Source: Rhodanobacter denitrificans
GTDB taxonomy: Bacteria; Pseudomonadota; Gammaproteobacteria; Xanthomonadales; Rhodanobacteraceae
Assembly: GCF_000230695.2 (NCBI RefSeq)
Contig: NC_020541.1
Location: 4,092,001-4,156,000 of the forward strand
DNA length: 64,000 nt
Direction of reading: 5' to 3'
Made by a program: the position numbers and the translations under genes. The notes beneath the pieces are model-generated. The model was not told where the DNA came from, did not search any database, and saw only the letters and a program-made list of their open reading frames with translations. How positions within the stretch are numbered: position 1 is the first letter of the stretch; each line of letters opens with the position of its first letter. Positions 9,503-20,017 of this stretch are shown here, one piece after another.

Positions 9503-9958
9503 TCATTCGATACCGGTCGAGCCGAACCCGCCACCGCCGCGCTCGCTCGGCGCGAAATCGGCCACCACGTTCCATCGTGCCTGCGCCACCGGCACCAGCA
9601 GCAGCTGGGCGATGCGGTCGCCCACCGCGATGGTGTACGGCTGGCTGCCGCGGTTCCAGCACGAAATCATCAGCGGACCCTGGTAGTCGGCGTCGATCAC
9701 CCCGACCAGGTTGCCCATCACCAGGCCATGCTTGTGGCCCAGCCCGGAGCGCGGCACCACCAGCGCACACCAGCCCGGATCGCCGATGTGGATCGCCATT
9801 CCGCTGGGCACCAGTGCGCTTTCGCCCGGCGCCAGGGTCAGCGGCTGCGCCAGCGCGGCGCGCAGGTCCATGCCGGCGCTGCCCGGCGTGGCGGCCTGTG
9901 GCAGCGGAATGCTGTCACCCAGGCGCGGGTCGAGGATCTTCAGCTCGACGTCAATCAT
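9503..9958 (-). CDS. dut: dUTP diphosphatase
   Basis: Hydrolyses dUTP to dUMP, keeping uracil out of DNA. The product of 151 residues from [14 protein letters not shown] shows the trimeric dUTPase motifs: [30 protein letters not shown] and the C-terminal [10 protein letters not shown]. Its ATG overlaps the coaBC stop by 4 bases, so the two are translationally coupled. This coaBC-dut order is common in gammaproteobacteria. Confidence 0.97.
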   Translation of the reverse strand: MIDVELKILDPRLGDSIPLPQAATPGSAGMDLRAALAQPLTLAPGESALVPSGMAIHIGDPGWCALVVPRSGLGHKHGLVMGNLVGVIDADYQGPLMISCWNRGSQPYTIAVGDRIAQLLLVPVAQARWNVVADFAPSERGGGGFGSTGIE

Positions 9959-11160
9959 CCGCGCGCCGTCCGATAGCGTTCGGCCACGCGGGCGACCAGC
10001 TGTCGCGCCAGTTCGGCTTTCGACGTACGCGGTAGTTCGGCCGCGCCGTCGGCCCAATACAGCGTCAGCGCATTGTCGGCCGACTCGAAACCGAGGCCGC
10101 CGCCCACCTGGTTTGCCGCAATCATGTCCAGCCCCTTGTGCCGCAGCTTGCCCTGCGCATAGCTCGCCACATCATGCGTCTCCGCGGCGAATCCGACCAG
10201 GAACGGGTGCGCGGTTTGCGCCGACAGGCTGGCCAGGATGTCGGGATTTTCGGCCAGATGCAGCACCAGCTCGCTGCCGTCGCGCTTCTTCAGCTTCTGC
10301 GCGGACACCTCCTGCGGGCGATAGTCGCCGACCGCCGCCGCGCCGATGTAGATGTCCGCCTGCGCCGCGGCGGCCAGCACCGCCGCATGCATCTGCGCCG
10401 CGCTGCGCACGTCGATGCGCCTGGCCACGCCGGCCGGCGTGGCCAGGCCCACCGGCCCGGCGACCAGGGTCACTTCGGCGCCGGCCTGCGCGGCGGCTTC
10501 GGCCACCGCGAAGCCCATTTTCCCCGAGCTGCGGTTGCCGATGAAGCGCACCGGGTCGATGTCCTCGTAGGTCGGGCCGGCGCTGACCAGCACGCGTCGC
10601 CCGGCCAGCAACGGTTCGCCGAACGAGGCCGCCAGCGCGTCGCGCAGCTCGTGCGGTTCCAGCATGCGGCCACTGCCGACGTCGCCGCAGGCCTGTTCGC
10701 CGGCGGCCGGGCCGAGGAAGCGCGCGCCGTGCCGGTGCAGCGTGGCGATGTTCGCCTGTACCGCCGGGTGAGCCCACATCTGCTGGTTCATCGCCGGCGC
10801 CAGATACAGCGGCGCGGCACTGGCCAGGCACAGCGTGCTCAGCAGATCGTCGGCCAGGCCGTGCGCCAGCCGCGCCAGCAGGTCGGCGCTGGCCGGCGCC
10901 ACCAGGATGCGTTCCGCCCAGCGCGCCAGTTCGATATGTCCCATCGCCGCCTCGGCCTGCGCGTCCCACAGGCTGACCCGCACCGGCTGGCCGGACAGCG
11001 CCTGGAACGTGGTCGGGCTGACGAAACGGGTGGCACCCTCGGTCATCACCACGCGCACTTCGGCGTCCAGATCGCGCAGGCGGCGAACCAGTTCGCAGGA
11101 CTTGTAGGCGGCGATGCCGCCGGACACTCCCAGCAGGATGCGGCGTTGGGCAAGACTCAT
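9955..11160 (-). CDS. coaBC: Bifunctional phosphopantothenoylcysteine decarboxylase / phosphopantothenate-cysteine ligase
   Basis: Carries out two consecutive steps of coenzyme A synthesis. The product has 401 residues from [21 protein letters not shown]. The N-terminal FMN flavoprotein domain (CoaC) contains PAMNQQMW and the Cys-containing [12 protein letters not shown] flap. The C-terminal CoaB domain contains [20 protein letters not shown]. The next gene, dut, starts inside its stop codon. Confidence 0.97.
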   Translation of the reverse strand: MSLAQRRILLGVSGGIAAYKSCELVRRLRDLDAEVRVVMTEGATRFVSPTTFQALSGQPVRVSLWDAQAEAAMGHIELARWAERILVAPASADLLARLAHGLADDLLSTLCLASAAPLYLAPAMNQQMWAHPAVQANIATLHRHGARFLGPAAGEQACGDVGSGRMLEPHELRDALAASFGEPLLAGRRVLVSAGPTYEDIDPVRFIGNRSSGKMGFAVAEAAAQAGAEVTLVAGPVGLATPAGVARRIDVRSAAQMHAAVLAAAAQADIYIGAAAVGDYRPQEVSAQKLKKRDGSELVLHLAENPDILASLSAQTAHPFLVGFAAETHDVASYAQGKLRHKGLDMIAANQVGGGLGFESADNALTLYWADGAAELPRTSKAELARQLVARVAERYRTARG

Positions 11161-11256
11161 GTAAGGCGGGCCTGACAACCGGGCAGAGGCCTAGCTTACC
11201 GGATTCACTCGCACGCACCGCTGCCCGGCAAGGGCACCGTGCGGCAAGTTGAGGGC

Positions 11257-11928
11257 ATGAGCATCCGCGACTGGCCCGAGGGCGAACGCCCCCGTGAAAA
11301 ACTGCTGGCGCGCGGCAGCGCCGCGCTGTCCGACGCCGAACTGCTGGCGGTACTGCTGGGCAGCGGCAGCCGCGGCAAGGACGCGCTGGCGCTGGGTCGC
11401 GAGCTGATCGCCGGCGCCGGCAGCCTGGGCGCGCTGCTCGGCCGCAGCGAGCCGCACGTCCACGTCGGCGGGCTCGGCCCGGCCAAGCGCGCGCGGATCG
11501 CCGCCGCGCTGGAACTGGCCCGGCGCAGCCTGGCCGAGCAACTGCGCGAGCAGCCCAGCCTGGGCAACCCGCGCGACAGCGGCGACTACCTGCGCGCACG
11601 CCTGCGCCACCTGCCGTACGAGGTGTTCGGTTGTCTCTACCTGGACAACCGCCACCGCGTGCTGGCGTTCGAGGAGCTGTTCCGCGGCACCGTCGACGGC
11701 GCCAGCGTGCACCCGCGCGAAGTGGTGCGGGCCTGCCTCAGGCACAACGCCTGCGCGGTGATCTTCGCCCACAACCACCCCTCCGGCGTGGCCGAACCCA
11801 GCGCCGCGGACCGGGCAATCACCCACGAGTTGCGCGACGCGCTGCAGCTGGTCGGCGTGCGTGTGCTCGACCACCTGGTGATCGGCAGCGGCGAGCCGGT
11901 GTCGATGGCGGCGCGCGGCCTGATCTGA
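11257..11928 (+). CDS. radC: RadC-family JAMM/MPN protein
   Basis: A 223-residue protein, [16 protein letters not shown] onward. It has an N-terminal helix-hairpin-helix part and a C-terminal JAMM metal motif ([14 protein letters not shown] after an upstream Glu). The cellular role of RadC is unresolved despite its historical link to repair. Start 11257 (ATG, with GTTGAGG upstream) was chosen over a GTG at 11239. It is divergent from coaBC, as in many gammaproteobacteria. Confidence 0.93.
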   Translation: MSIRDWPEGERPREKLLARGSAALSDAELLAVLLGSGSRGKDALALGRELIAGAGSLGALLGRSEPHVHVGGLGPAKRARIAAALELARRSLAEQLREQPSLGNPRDSGDYLRARLRHLPYEVFGCLYLDNRHRVLAFEELFRGTVDGASVHPREVVRACLRHNACAVIFAHNHPSGVAEPSAADRAITHELRDALQLVGVRVLDHLVIGSGEPVSMAARGLI

Positions 11929-11943
11929 GCGCCGACTCGCGGG

Positions 11944-11975
11944 CAAAAAAAGCGGCGTGGCACAAGCCACGCCGC
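11944..11975 (-). terminator. Rho-independent terminator oriented on the minus strand
   Basis: A perfect 10-bp inverted repeat (GCGGCGTGGC, ACAA loop, GCCACGCCGC at 11952-11975). On the minus strand it is followed by a run of seven T (11951-11945). The U-tract is on the minus strand, so it terminates leftward transcription although no annotated leftward gene lies to its right. It may also hinder read-through from radC. Confidence 0.75.
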
Positions 11976-12130
11976 GAGGCCGATTGGGGAGGTGGGGAGA
12001 GCGGCATCCCCGGGCGCCATGTCATGGAGGGGAGTTCATGTTCTGGCCCGTTCAGTATCGCAGTGCCGCATGACAAAACCGTGACGCGAACCTCGGCGGG
12101 AGATGCCGCGCAAGCGGCCGGCACTTATAC
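11945..12130 (-). ncRNA. Candidate small RNA ending at the minus-strand terminator
   Basis: The 509-base gap between radC (stop 11928) and argS (start 12438) holds no convincing protein gene but does contain a strong leftward terminator. Reading leftward, a TATAAG hexamer occurs near 12126, and the stretch before the terminator is rich in unpaired C runs (CTCCCC, CCTCC, CCACCTCCCC). That pattern resembles anti-Shine-Dalgarno trans-acting RNAs such as sX13 of Xanthomonas. The 5' end is a guess, the -35 is poor, and no family match was possible. Confidence 0.3.
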
Positions 12131-12287
12131 ACAAAACGGTGATACCGGCACTTGCCGTGCCTATCCGGCGCCGGCTCGAGCTTTACTTTACAACTCATTG
12201 ATCTTGAAATTTAATTTCTTGCGGTGGATAGATGTTTGGCGGGCTGCAGGCCGGGTCAGCCCGCCCGCTCCCGCTTTCCCCACAGAC

Positions 12288-12296
12288 TTATCCACA
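12288..12296 (+). other. Perfect DnaA-box consensus (TTATCCACA)
   Basis: An exact TTATCCACA 9-mer inside the radC-argS gap, next to a related CCCCACAG. It is isolated. No origin-type AT-rich region or further clustered boxes were seen, so it may titrate DnaA or be coincidental. Confidence 0.35.
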
Positions 12297-12437
12297 GATT
12301 GGCTCGCCGCGGTGCGTCAAAATTCCGGCGCATGCCGAGCTGTCATCGCCCCGTGCGGCAGGCACTCCATACCGCGCGTTTCGGCGTCAAGGCGGTCTGT
12401 TAGGATTACCGGTTCCATCACGAAACTGATCCCACAC

Positions 12438-14126
12438 GTGAAAGAACAGCTGCGCGAACTGGTGCTGCAGGCGATCCAGACCCTGCAAGAGGCCGCCACC
12501 CTGCCTGCCGATCTCGGCCAGCCCGGCTTCGTGATCGAGCGGGCGCGCAGCCGCGAGCATGGCGATTTCGCCAGCAACGTGGCAATGCTGCTGGCCAAGC
12601 CGGCGCGCGCCAGGCCGCGCGAGCTGGCCGAGAAGCTGGTCGCCGCGCTACCGGCCAACACGCTGGTAGACAAAGTCGAGATCGCCGGCCCCGGCTTCAT
12701 CAACTTCTTCCTCGGCGCCGGCGCCTATCACGCCGAAGTGCGCCGGATCCTGGCCGACGGCGATGCCTACGGGCGCAGCGCCAGCGGCAACGGCAGGACC
12801 GTCGGCGTGGAATTCGTCTCGGCCAACCCGACTGGCCCGCTGCACGTGGGTCATGGCCGCGCCGCGGCGATCGGCGACTGCCTGAGCCGGCTGCTCGCCG
12901 CCACCGGCTGGAACGTCAAGCGCGAGTTCTACTACAACGACGCCGGCGTGCAGATCGCCAACCTGGCGATCTCGGTGCAGGCGCGCGCCCGCGGCATCAC
13001 CCCGGACGACAGCAGCTGGCCGGAGAACGGCTACCGCGGCGACTACATCGCCGACGTGGCGCGCGCCTATCTCGATCGCGAGTCGGTCGTCGCCGACGGC
13101 GAAACGGTGACCGCGGCCGGCGACGTCGACGACCTCGAGGCGATCCGCCGCTTCGCCGTGGCCAGCCTGCGCCGCGAGCAGGACCTGGACCTGCAGGCGT
13201 TCGGCGTGGGCTTCGATACCTATTTCCTCGAATCGTCGCTGTACACCGACGGCAAGGTCGAGGAGACCGTGCGCGAGCTGGTCGCGCACGGCCACACCTA
13301 CGAGGAAGGCGGCGCGCTGTGGCTGCGCACCACCGAGTTCGGTGACGACAAGGACCGCGTGATGCGCAAGTCCGACGGCACCTACACCTACTTCCTGCCC
13401 GACGTGGCCTACCACCTGAGCAAGTGGCAGCGCGGCTACCAGCGCGCGATCACCGAGCTGGGTTCGGACCACCACGGCTCGCTGGCGCGGGTAAAGGCCG
13501 GCCTGCAGGCGCTCGATTGCGGCATCCCGAAGGGTTGGCCGGAATACGTGCTGCACCAGATGGTGACGGTGATGAAGGGCGGCGAGGAGGTGAAGATCTC
13601 CAAGCGCGCCGGCAGCTATGTCACCCTGCGCGACCTGATCGACGAAGTCGGCAAGGACGCCACGCGCTATTTCCTGATCTCGCGCAAGTCCGACTCACAG
13701 CTGGTGTTCGACATCGACCTGGCGCGCTCGCAGTCGAACGACAACCCGGTCTACTACATCCAGTACGCGCATGCCCGCGTCTGCAGCGTGCTGCGCCAGG
13801 CGCCGGAGAAGGGCTTCACGGTCGACCTCGCCGACGGGCTCGCCCACCTGGCGCGGCTGGACACCGAACACGAACAGATCCTGCTCACCGAGCTGTCGAA
13901 GTACCCTGAACTGGTCGAGGCCGCGGCGGCGAACCTGGAGCCGCACCTGGTCGCGGCTTGGCTGCGTGAACTGGCCAACGCGTTCCACACCTATTACAAC
14001 TCGTACCAGTTCCTGGTCGAGGACGCCGAGCTGCGCAACGCGCGCCTGGCGCTGGTGGTGGCGACCCGCCAGGTATTGAAGAATGGGCTGGATTTGTTGG
14101 GCCTCGGCGCCCCGGAGAAGATGTAA
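12438..14126 (+). CDS. argS: Arginyl-tRNA synthetase
   Basis: Charges tRNA-Arg. From a GTG at 12438 ([14 protein letters not shown]) the product is 562 residues, the usual size. It has the class I HIGH motif as [13 protein letters not shown] and a KMSKS equivalent in [13 protein letters not shown]. The C-terminal DALR anticodon-binding domain ends in [13 protein letters not shown]. Reading frame continues open far upstream but without family-like sequence. The stop overlaps the ATG of the following SPOR gene by one base (TAATG). Confidence 0.96.
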   Translation: MKEQLRELVLQAIQTLQEAATLPADLGQPGFVIERARSREHGDFASNVAMLLAKPARARPRELAEKLVAALPANTLVDKVEIAGPGFINFFLGAGAYHAEVRRILADGDAYGRSASGNGRTVGVEFVSANPTGPLHVGHGRAAAIGDCLSRLLAATGWNVKREFYYNDAGVQIANLAISVQARARGITPDDSSWPENGYRGDYIADVARAYLDRESVVADGETVTAAGDVDDLEAIRRFAVASLRREQDLDLQAFGVGFDTYFLESSLYTDGKVEETVRELVAHGHTYEEGGALWLRTTEFGDDKDRVMRKSDGTYTYFLPDVAYHLSKWQRGYQRAITELGSDHHGSLARVKAGLQALDCGIPKGWPEYVLHQMVTVMKGGEEVKISKRAGSYVTLRDLIDEVGKDATRYFLISRKSDSQLVFDIDLARSQSNDNPVYYIQYAHARVCSVLRQAPEKGFTVDLADGLAHLARLDTEHEQILLTELSKYPELVEAAAANLEPHLVAAWLRELANAFHTYYNSYQFLVEDAELRNARLALVVATRQVLKNGLDLLGLGAPEKM

Positions 14127-14830
14127 TGGCAGCACGCAAGGGCAGGGGCCGGCAGGCCGTGCGCAACGGTAGCAACGGCTTCCCGGGCTGGGGCTACGCG
14201 ATCGTCGGCCTGGTCGCCGGCGCGATCCTGATGGCCGTGATGATGCGCGGCAGCCTGCTGACCGGCCTGCGCAAGGCCGACGGCCCGCAGGCGAATCCGC
14301 AGGCCACGGCCGAGCGCGGCAGCGCGCCGGGCGTGCTCGAATCGACCGGCGACAGCGCACCGAAAAAGCCGCAGTTCGACTTCTACTCGGTGCTGTCGGA
14401 AAAAGAAGTGCGCATTCCCGACGCCGAGATCAGCGCACAGGCGCGCGTCGAGCAGCAGCAGAAACAGCAGGCGGCGCAGCTGCAAGCGCAGCAGGCAGCC
14501 CAGGCGCCCGCCGCGGCACCGGCCAATGCACCGGCCGCGGTCAGCCAGGACGTCACCGCCGCCCCGGCCAGCGCGGTACCGCAACCGGCCGTCGGCAGCG
14601 GCTACCTGCTGCAGGTCGGCGCCTTCCCGAACGCCGCCGACGCGGAAACGCTGAAGGCGAAACTGGCATTGCAGGGCTTCGTGGCGAACGTGCAGTCGGT
14701 CAGCATCGGCGGGCAGACCTACAACCGCGTGCGGCTGGGGCCGTTCCGCTCGGCCACCGAGCTGGAATCGACCAAGCAGCGCCTGGCCGGTGCCGGCATC
14801 AACGCGATCGCGCTGAAGGAAGGCCGCTAG
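14126..14830 (+). CDS. SPOR-domain inner-membrane protein (FtsN-like)
   Basis: A 234-residue single-pass protein. It has a short basic cytoplasmic tail, one membrane helix (YAIVGLVAGAILMAVMM), a long Gln/Ala/Pro-rich periplasmic linker and a C-terminal SPOR domain (GYLLQVGAFPNAADAETLKA... YNRVRLGPF). SPOR domains bind denuded glycan strands at the division septum. The argS-SPOR pairing, with a one-base overlap, is typical of FtsN-like proteins next to argS in gammaproteobacteria. A divisome role is inferred. Confidence 0.88.
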   Translation: MAARKGRGRQAVRNGSNGFPGWGYAIVGLVAGAILMAVMMRGSLLTGLRKADGPQANPQATAERGSAPGVLESTGDSAPKKPQFDFYSVLSEKEVRIPDAEISAQARVEQQQKQQAAQLQAQQAAQAPAAAPANAPAAVSQDVTAAPASAVPQPAVGSGYLLQVGAFPNAADAETLKAKLALQGFVANVQSVSIGGQTYNRVRLGPFRSATELESTKQRLAGAGINAIALKEGR

Positions 14831-14875
14831 GCCACCCGACTCTTCCCCCGACTTTTCCCATCACGCGTGCCGCTC

Positions 14876-15628
14876 ATGACGACCAAGACTGCCTGGATCA
14901 CCGGCGCCAGCTCCGGCTTCGGCGCCGCCGCCGTGGAACGCTTCGTGGCCGGCGGCTGGCGGGTGATCGCCAGCGGTCGCCGCATGGAACGGCTGCAGCC
15001 GCTGGTGGCGCGGCACGGCGCCGGGCGCGTGCATGCGGCGGCGTTCGACGTGCGCGACGAGGCGGCGATGCGCGCGGCACATGCGGCGCTGCCATCCGCG
15101 TTCGCCGACATCGACCTGCTGGTCAACAACGCCGGCCTGGCGCTGGGCACCGCGCCGGCGCAGCAAGCGAGCCTCGAACAGTGGAAGCAGATGATCGACA
15201 CCAACGTCACCGCGCTGGTGTCGCTGACCCACCTGCTGCTGCCGCAACTGATCGCGCGCCGCGGCGCGATCGTCAACATCAGCTCGATCGCGGGCAGCTA
15301 CGCCTATCGCGGCGGCAACGTGTACGGCGGCACCAAGGCCTTCGTCACCCAGTTCTCGCAGAACCTGCGCACCGACCTGCATGGCACCGGCGTGCGTGTC
15401 ACTTCCATCGAGCCGGGCATGGCCGAGACCGAGTTCACCTTGGTGCGCACCGGCGGCGACCAGGCCGCCTCCGATCAGCTCTACGCCGGCGCCCAGCCGA
15501 TCACCGCGACCGACATCGCCGACACGATCTGGTGGATCGCCAACCTGCCGCCGCACCTCAACATCAACCGCATCGAGGTGATGCCGGTCAGCCAGTCGGC
15601 GGCCGGGCTGCAGGTGCACCGCAACTAG
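14876..15628 (+). CDS. Short-chain dehydrogenase, YdfG-like
   Basis: A 250-residue NADP-type oxidoreductase. It shows the Rossmann motif TGASSGFG near the N terminus, NNAG, the catalytic Ser in NISSIAGSY and YGGTK (YxxxK). The C-terminal pattern (NLPPHLNINRIEVMPVSQ) is characteristic of the YdfG group, which act on 3-hydroxy acids and malonic semialdehyde. Start 14876 ATG is preferred to a GTG at 14867. The substrate is inferred from the family. Confidence 0.85.
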   Translation: MTTKTAWITGASSGFGAAAVERFVAGGWRVIASGRRMERLQPLVARHGAGRVHAAAFDVRDEAAMRAAHAALPSAFADIDLLVNNAGLALGTAPAQQASLEQWKQMIDTNVTALVSLTHLLLPQLIARRGAIVNISSIAGSYAYRGGNVYGGTKAFVTQFSQNLRTDLHGTGVRVTSIEPGMAETEFTLVRTGGDQAASDQLYAGAQPITATDIADTIWWIANLPPHLNINRIEVMPVSQSAAGLQVHRN

Positions 15629-15641
15629 CGCGACATCATGC

Positions 15642-16427
15642 CTACTGCATGAACCAGCCGTGGCTGACCACGATCGACTGCCCGGTCAACGCCGCGGACG
15701 GGAAGGTGGCCAGGTACAGCGCGGTCTGCGCGATGTCCTCGACGGTAGTGAAGGTGGCATCGACGGTGTCCTTCAGCATCACGTTCCTGATCACCTCGTC
15801 CTCGCTGATGCCCAGCTCCTTCGCCTGCTCGGGGATCTGCTTCTCGACCAGCGGCGTGCGCACGAAGCCGGGACAGATCACGTGCGAGCGCACGTGGTGC
15901 GGCGCACCTTCCTTGGCCAGCGTGCGGGCCAGGCCGAGCAGGCCGTGCTTGGCGGCGACGTAGGCGGACTTCAGCTTCGACGCCTCGTGCGAGTGCACCG
16001 AGCCCATGTAGATCACGATGCCGCCGCGATCATCTTGGTACATGTGCTTCAGCGCAGCCCTGGTGGTGAGGAAGCCGCCGTCGAGATGGATCGCCAGCAT
16101 CTTCTTCCAGTCGGCGTAGCTGAACTGATCGATCGAGTTGATGATCTGCACGCCGGCGTTGGAGACCAGGATGTCCAGCGCGCCGAACGCGGCGACCACC
16201 TGGTCGGTGCCCTCGTTCACCGCCGCCTCGCTGGTCACGTCCATCGCCAGGCCGAGCGCCTTGCCGCCGGCGGCATTGATCTGCGCGGCCACGGCATCGG
16301 CGGCCTGCTGGTCGATGTCGGCGATCGCCACGCTGGCACCGTGCATCGAGTACAGCTCGGCGATCGCCTTGCCGAGGCCGCTGGCCGCGCCGGTGATCAG
16401 GGCGACCTTGCCTTCAAGACTGTTCAT
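15642..16427 (-). CDS. bdhA: 3-hydroxybutyrate dehydrogenase
   Basis: An NAD-dependent short-chain dehydrogenase that oxidises D-3-hydroxybutyrate to acetoacetate. The 261-residue product has [13 protein letters not shown], the catalytic Ser region [11 protein letters not shown] and YVAAK. The sequence [27 protein letters not shown] is typical of bacterial BDH enzymes. A good ribosome-binding site (GAAGGAG) precedes the ATG at 16427. It converges with the YdfG-like gene and is downstream of speA. Confidence 0.88.
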   Translation of the reverse strand: MNSLEGKVALITGAASGLGKAIAELYSMHGASVAIADIDQQAADAVAAQINAAGGKALGLAMDVTSEAAVNEGTDQVVAAFGALDILVSNAGVQIINSIDQFSYADWKKMLAIHLDGGFLTTRAALKHMYQDDRGGIVIYMGSVHSHEASKLKSAYVAAKHGLLGLARTLAKEGAPHHVRSHVICPGFVRTPLVEKQIPEQAKELGISEDEVIRNVMLKDTVDATFTTVEDIAQTALYLATFPSAALTGQSIVVSHGWFMQ

Positions 16428-16533
16428 GCTTTGCTCCTTCAGGATAGCGGGGAGGCGCGGCCTCACCGCCGCGCCCATTCCGCAAATTGTAGGTGCTGCC
16501 GCGCGAGGCGCCATTGGACCTTGGAGCAGAAGC

Positions 16534-18423
16534 TCAGTCGGCGTCTTCGGCCAGATAGGTGTACGCGGTGAGCCCGCCGTCGAGCGCGTCGTACAACTGC
16601 GCGGCCTCGGCGCCACCGAGGCCGGCGGCGGCGATGCGCTCGCGATAACTGGCGCGCAGCGCCTCCAGGTCGTAGCCGACGTAGTCGAGCATCAGGTCGG
16701 TGGTGTCGCCGCGGCGCACGTGGGCGAAGGTGTAGCCGTCGCCATCCACGCGCACGTTGACCGCGTCGGTGTCGCCGAACAGGTTGTGGATGTCGCCCAG
16801 GGTCTCCTGGTAGGCGCCGACCATGAAGATGCCGAGGCGGTAGCTTTCGCCCGCCCTCAGCGCGTGCAGCGGCAGGCTGACGTCGACGCCCTCGGCGTCG
16901 ACGTAGTGGTCGATGCGGCCGTCCGAATCACAGGTGAGGTCGACGATGACGCCGCGGCGCGTGGGCTGTTCACCGAGCCGGGCGATCGGCGCGATCGGGA
17001 AGATCTGGCCGATCGCCCACACGTCGGGGATCGACTCGAACACCGAGAAGTTGACGAAGTACTTGTCGACCAGCTTCTCGTCCAGCTCGTCCAGCGCCTG
17101 CCGGTGCGAGCGTTCGGCCGGCAGCAGGCGCGCACGCACGGCGTTGGCGATCGCGTAGTACATCTCGTCCAGCCGCGCGCGGTCGGCCAGCGCCAGCTGG
17201 CCCAGCGCGTACAGCGCCTGGCCTTCGCTCAGGTGATGCTGCGCCTCGTGGAACAGCTCCAGCGCGGGGCGCCGGTCCAGTTCCTCCCAGGTCTCGCGCA
17301 GGCGGCGCAGCACCGCGGGCTCGTCCGCGCACGGCGGCGGGATCGCGCCGGCCGGCACCTCCTCGACCTCGGTCACGTTGACCACCATCACCGCGTGGTG
17401 CGCGGTCATCGCGCGGCCGGCCTCGGTGAGGATGTGCGGCGCGGCCAGGCCCTCGGCCTCGACCGCCTCGGCCAGCGACTGCACGATGGTGGCGGCGTAC
17501 TGTTCGATCGAGTAGTTGATCGAGTTGTGGCTGCGCGAGCGCGAGCCCTCGTAGTCCACGCCGAGGCCGCCGCCGACGTCGACGATCTCCAGCGGCACGC
17601 CCATCCGGGAGAGCTCGACGAAGTAGCGGGTGGCCTCGCGCATGCCGTTGGCGATGTCGCGCACGTTGGAGATCTGCGAGCCCATGTGGAAGTGCTGCAG
17701 CTTCAGCGTGTGCTTGAGGCCGGCCGCATCGAGCCGTTCGATCAGCGTGAGCACCTGTTGCGGCGACAGCCCGAACTTGCCCTTGTCGCCGCCGGTGTTC
17801 TGCCACTTGCCGGCGCCGATCGAGGCCAGCCGCACGCGCACGCCGAGCAGCGGCTCCACGCCCAGCGCCTTCGCCTCGGCGAACACGTGGTCCAGCTCGG
17901 ACAGCTTCTCGATCACGATGTGCACGCGCAGGCCGAGTTTCCTGCCGATCAGCGCCAGGCGGACGTATTCGCGGTCCTTGTAGCCGTTGCAGATCACGAT
18001 GGAACCGGGCCGCGCCATCGCCAGCACCGCCATCAGCTCGGGCTTGGAGCCCGCTTCCAGGCCGAAGCCGTGGCTGCCGGCGGCGACCAGCTCGCCGGCC
18101 ACGCCGCGCTGCTGGTTGACCTTGATCGGGTAGATCGCGGTGTAGCCGCCGGCGTAGTGCCATTCGTCGATCGCCTTGGCGAACGCGCCCTGCAGCCGCG
18201 CCAGGCGGTCGGCCAGGATGTCGGGGAAACGCACCAGCAGCGGCAGCCGCAGGCCGTCGGCACGGGCACGTTCGACGATCGCCGGCAGCGACAGGCTGGG
18301 GCCGCGGGCGCCGCGCGGGCGCATCACGATGTCGCCGGCGTCGTCCACGTCGACGTAGCCGTCGCTCCAGTGGGGTACGGCGTAGGTGTGACGGGCAGCG
18401 TCGGTGTTCCAAGGGTTCGCCAT
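16534..18423 (-). CDS. speA: Biosynthetic arginine decarboxylase
   Basis: A PLP enzyme that makes agmatine from arginine, the entry to polyamine synthesis. The product is 629 residues from [16 protein letters not shown], the usual SpeA size, preceded by a GAGGAG ribosome-binding site 8 bases before the ATG. PLP-binding lysine lies in YPIKVNQQR. Other SpeA segments are [41 protein letters not shown] and [17 protein letters not shown]. It is divergent from speE, so two polyamine genes share one control region. Confidence 0.97.
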   Translation of the reverse strand: MANPWNTDAARHTYAVPHWSDGYVDVDDAGDIVMRPRGARGPSLSLPAIVERARADGLRLPLLVRFPDILADRLARLQGAFAKAIDEWHYAGGYTAIYPIKVNQQRGVAGELVAAGSHGFGLEAGSKPELMAVLAMARPGSIVICNGYKDREYVRLALIGRKLGLRVHIVIEKLSELDHVFAEAKALGVEPLLGVRVRLASIGAGKWQNTGGDKGKFGLSPQQVLTLIERLDAAGLKHTLKLQHFHMGSQISNVRDIANGMREATRYFVELSRMGVPLEIVDVGGGLGVDYEGSRSRSHNSINYSIEQYAATIVQSLAEAVEAEGLAAPHILTEAGRAMTAHHAVMVVNVTEVEEVPAGAIPPPCADEPAVLRRLRETWEELDRRPALELFHEAQHHLSEGQALYALGQLALADRARLDEMYYAIANAVRARLLPAERSHRQALDELDEKLVDKYFVNFSVFESIPDVWAIGQIFPIAPIARLGEQPTRRGVIVDLTCDSDGRIDHYVDAEGVDVSLPLHALRAGESYRLGIFMVGAYQETLGDIHNLFGDTDAVNVRVDGDGYTFAHVRRGDTTDLMLDYVGYDLEALRASYRERIAAAGLGGAEAAQLYDALDGGLTAYTYLAEDAD

Positions 18424-18586
18424 GCAGAGATCTCCTCGATGGAAAAGGATGATGTCGTCGCAGCGGCGAGCCTTGACGTCTTGCCCGATGACAGCAGCAC
18501 GAGCCCGAACGACCGGAAGCCTCGCACGCCGCGGGGCCGATCGGGCTGGTCGGCCGCCGGCGAAGGGTCCCGGCAGGCCAACCGTC

Positions 18587-18665
18587 ATTGTAATGGGCCG
18601 CTGTGACGATATGCGCAAGACGTGGCCGGTCCCGCCGGGACGTTCACGGCGGTTGTCGCTACAAT
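18587..18665. promoter_or_regulatory. Divergent speA/speE promoter region
   Basis: The 286-base interval between the speA and speE starts contains two oppositely oriented TACAAT -10 hexamers: one on the minus strand at 18592-18587 toward speA, and one on the plus strand at 18660-18665 toward speE. The -35 elements are weak for both, which suggests an activator or a regulated promoter. Leaders would be about 155 bases for speA and 38 for speE. Confidence 0.45.
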
Positions 18666-18709
18666 GGACAGTCTTGCTTTTCCCCTCCGGCACGTCAGGA
18701 ACGTCCACC

Positions 18710-19579
18710 ATGTCGCAGCAACCCACCTCGAATGAAACCAGCTGGTTCACCGAAGCCCACCAGGCCTCCGGTTCCTCCATCGGTTTCCGCACCGAGCAAC
18801 TGCTGCATGCGGAGAAGACCCCGTTCCAGACCATCGAGATCCACCAGACCACCGACTGGGGCAAGCTGATGGTGATCGACGGCTGCGTGATGCTGACCAG
18901 CCGCGACAACTTCCTCTACCACGAGATGATGACCCACCCGGCGCTGTTCACCCATGCGCGCGCCAAGCGCGTGGTGATCATCGGCGGCGGCGACTGCGGC
19001 ACGCTGCGCGAGGTGCTCAAGCACGAGGAAGTCGAACACGCGGTGCAGGTGGAGATCGACGAGCGCGTCACCCGCCTGGCCGAGCAGTACTTCCCGGAGC
19101 TGTGCGAGGCGAACGGCGACCCGCGCGCCGAACTGCTGTTCATCGACGGCATCAAGTACATGGCCGAGGCCGAGCCCGACTCGCTGGACCTGATCATCGT
19201 CGACTCGACCGACCCGGTCGGCCCGGCCGAGGGCCTGTTCAACGCCGCGTTCTATGCCAGCTGCTACAAGGCGCTGCGCCACGGCGGCCTGCTGGTGCAG
19301 CAGAGCGAATCGCCGCTGGCCCACCTGGAACTGATCAAGTCGATGCGCTCGGCGATGCGCACCTCGGGCTTCAGCGCGGTGAAGACGCTGCCGTTCCCGC
19401 AGCCGTGCTACCCGACCGGCTGGTGGAGCTGCACCATGGCGCGCAAGGGCGGCGACCTGAGCGGCTTCCGCGAGCGCGGCGCCAGCGCCAAGAACTTCCC
19501 GACCCGCTACTACAACGCCGAGATCCACAAGGCCGCGCTGGCGCAGCCGGAGTTCATGCGCGAGGCGCTGGGGGACTGA
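18710..19579 (+). CDS. speE: Spermidine synthase (polyamine aminopropyltransferase)
   Basis: Transfers an aminopropyl group from decarboxylated S-adenosylmethionine to putrescine. The 289-residue product shows the SpeE signatures WFTEAHQASGSSIGFR, HEMMTHPALFTH, VVIIGGGDCGTLREVLKH (SAM-binding) and IVDSTDPVGPAEGLF with the catalytic Asp. The start at 18710 (MSQQPTSNE) follows an AGGA ribosome-binding site. Longer in-frame starts upstream run through the promoter region and were rejected. Confidence 0.96.
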   Translation: MSQQPTSNETSWFTEAHQASGSSIGFRTEQLLHAEKTPFQTIEIHQTTDWGKLMVIDGCVMLTSRDNFLYHEMMTHPALFTHARAKRVVIIGGGDCGTLREVLKHEEVEHAVQVEIDERVTRLAEQYFPELCEANGDPRAELLFIDGIKYMAEAEPDSLDLIIVDSTDPVGPAEGLFNAAFYASCYKALRHGGLLVQQSESPLAHLELIKSMRSAMRTSGFSAVKTLPFPQPCYPTGWWSCTMARKGGDLSGFRERGASAKNFPTRYYNAEIHKAALAQPEFMREALGD

Positions 19580-19662
19580 GGCGGGAACGGCCGACGGGAT
19601 TCGGCAAAGCCAGCGGCTGCGACACCGCCGCTCTTTCGAACCCGAATCCCCCATCCCGTCGC

Positions 19663-19857
19663 TCAAAACATCTTCGAGCGCACCTTCGGCAGCAGCACCA
19701 GCAGCAGCGTGGCAAGCGGGCCGGCCAGCAGCGACAGCAGGAACCACAGCAGGCCGCTGCGGTTCTTGCCTTGCGCCAGCGCGGCATTGATCAGGGCCAG
19801 CGTGCCCCAGCCGACAAACCAGGGTGCGCCGCCGGCGAACGTCGACAGATGATCCAC
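19663..19857 (-). CDS. Small two-helix membrane protein
   Basis: A 64-residue product from a GTG start with two hydrophobic segments: FVGWGTLALINAALA, and WFLLSLLAGPLATLLLVLLP, with a short basic loop between them and a basic tail. The pattern resembles small hypothetical inner-membrane proteins of Xanthomonadales. No function is known. It is isolated between speE and a divergent secreted protein gene. Confidence 0.55.
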   Translation of the reverse strand: MDHLSTFAGGAPWFVGWGTLALINAALAQGKNRSGLLWFLLSLLAGPLATLLLVLLPKVRSKMF

Positions 19858-20017
19858 TACGCGTCTCCCGAACGATGATCGTGGGGGCGCGGCCCTGCGC
19901 CGGGGACACCCATCCTAGCAAGCCACGCCGTGACGGCACCGCTTCGCCGCCTTCCCGATCAGCCGCGCTTAATCCGCAAACGGTATGCTGCGCGCTTTGG
20001 ATTGCGGAGCCCGGCCC

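Noticed and set aside
11631..12437. Long in-frame extension upstream of argS, reaching into radC
   Set aside because: It reads radC out of frame and non-conserved gap DNA; the ArgS family begins at the GTG at 12438.
16428..16616. Upstream extension of the 3-hydroxybutyrate dehydrogenase
   Set aside because: It would run into the 3' end of speA, and a good ribosome-binding site sits just before the ATG at 16427.
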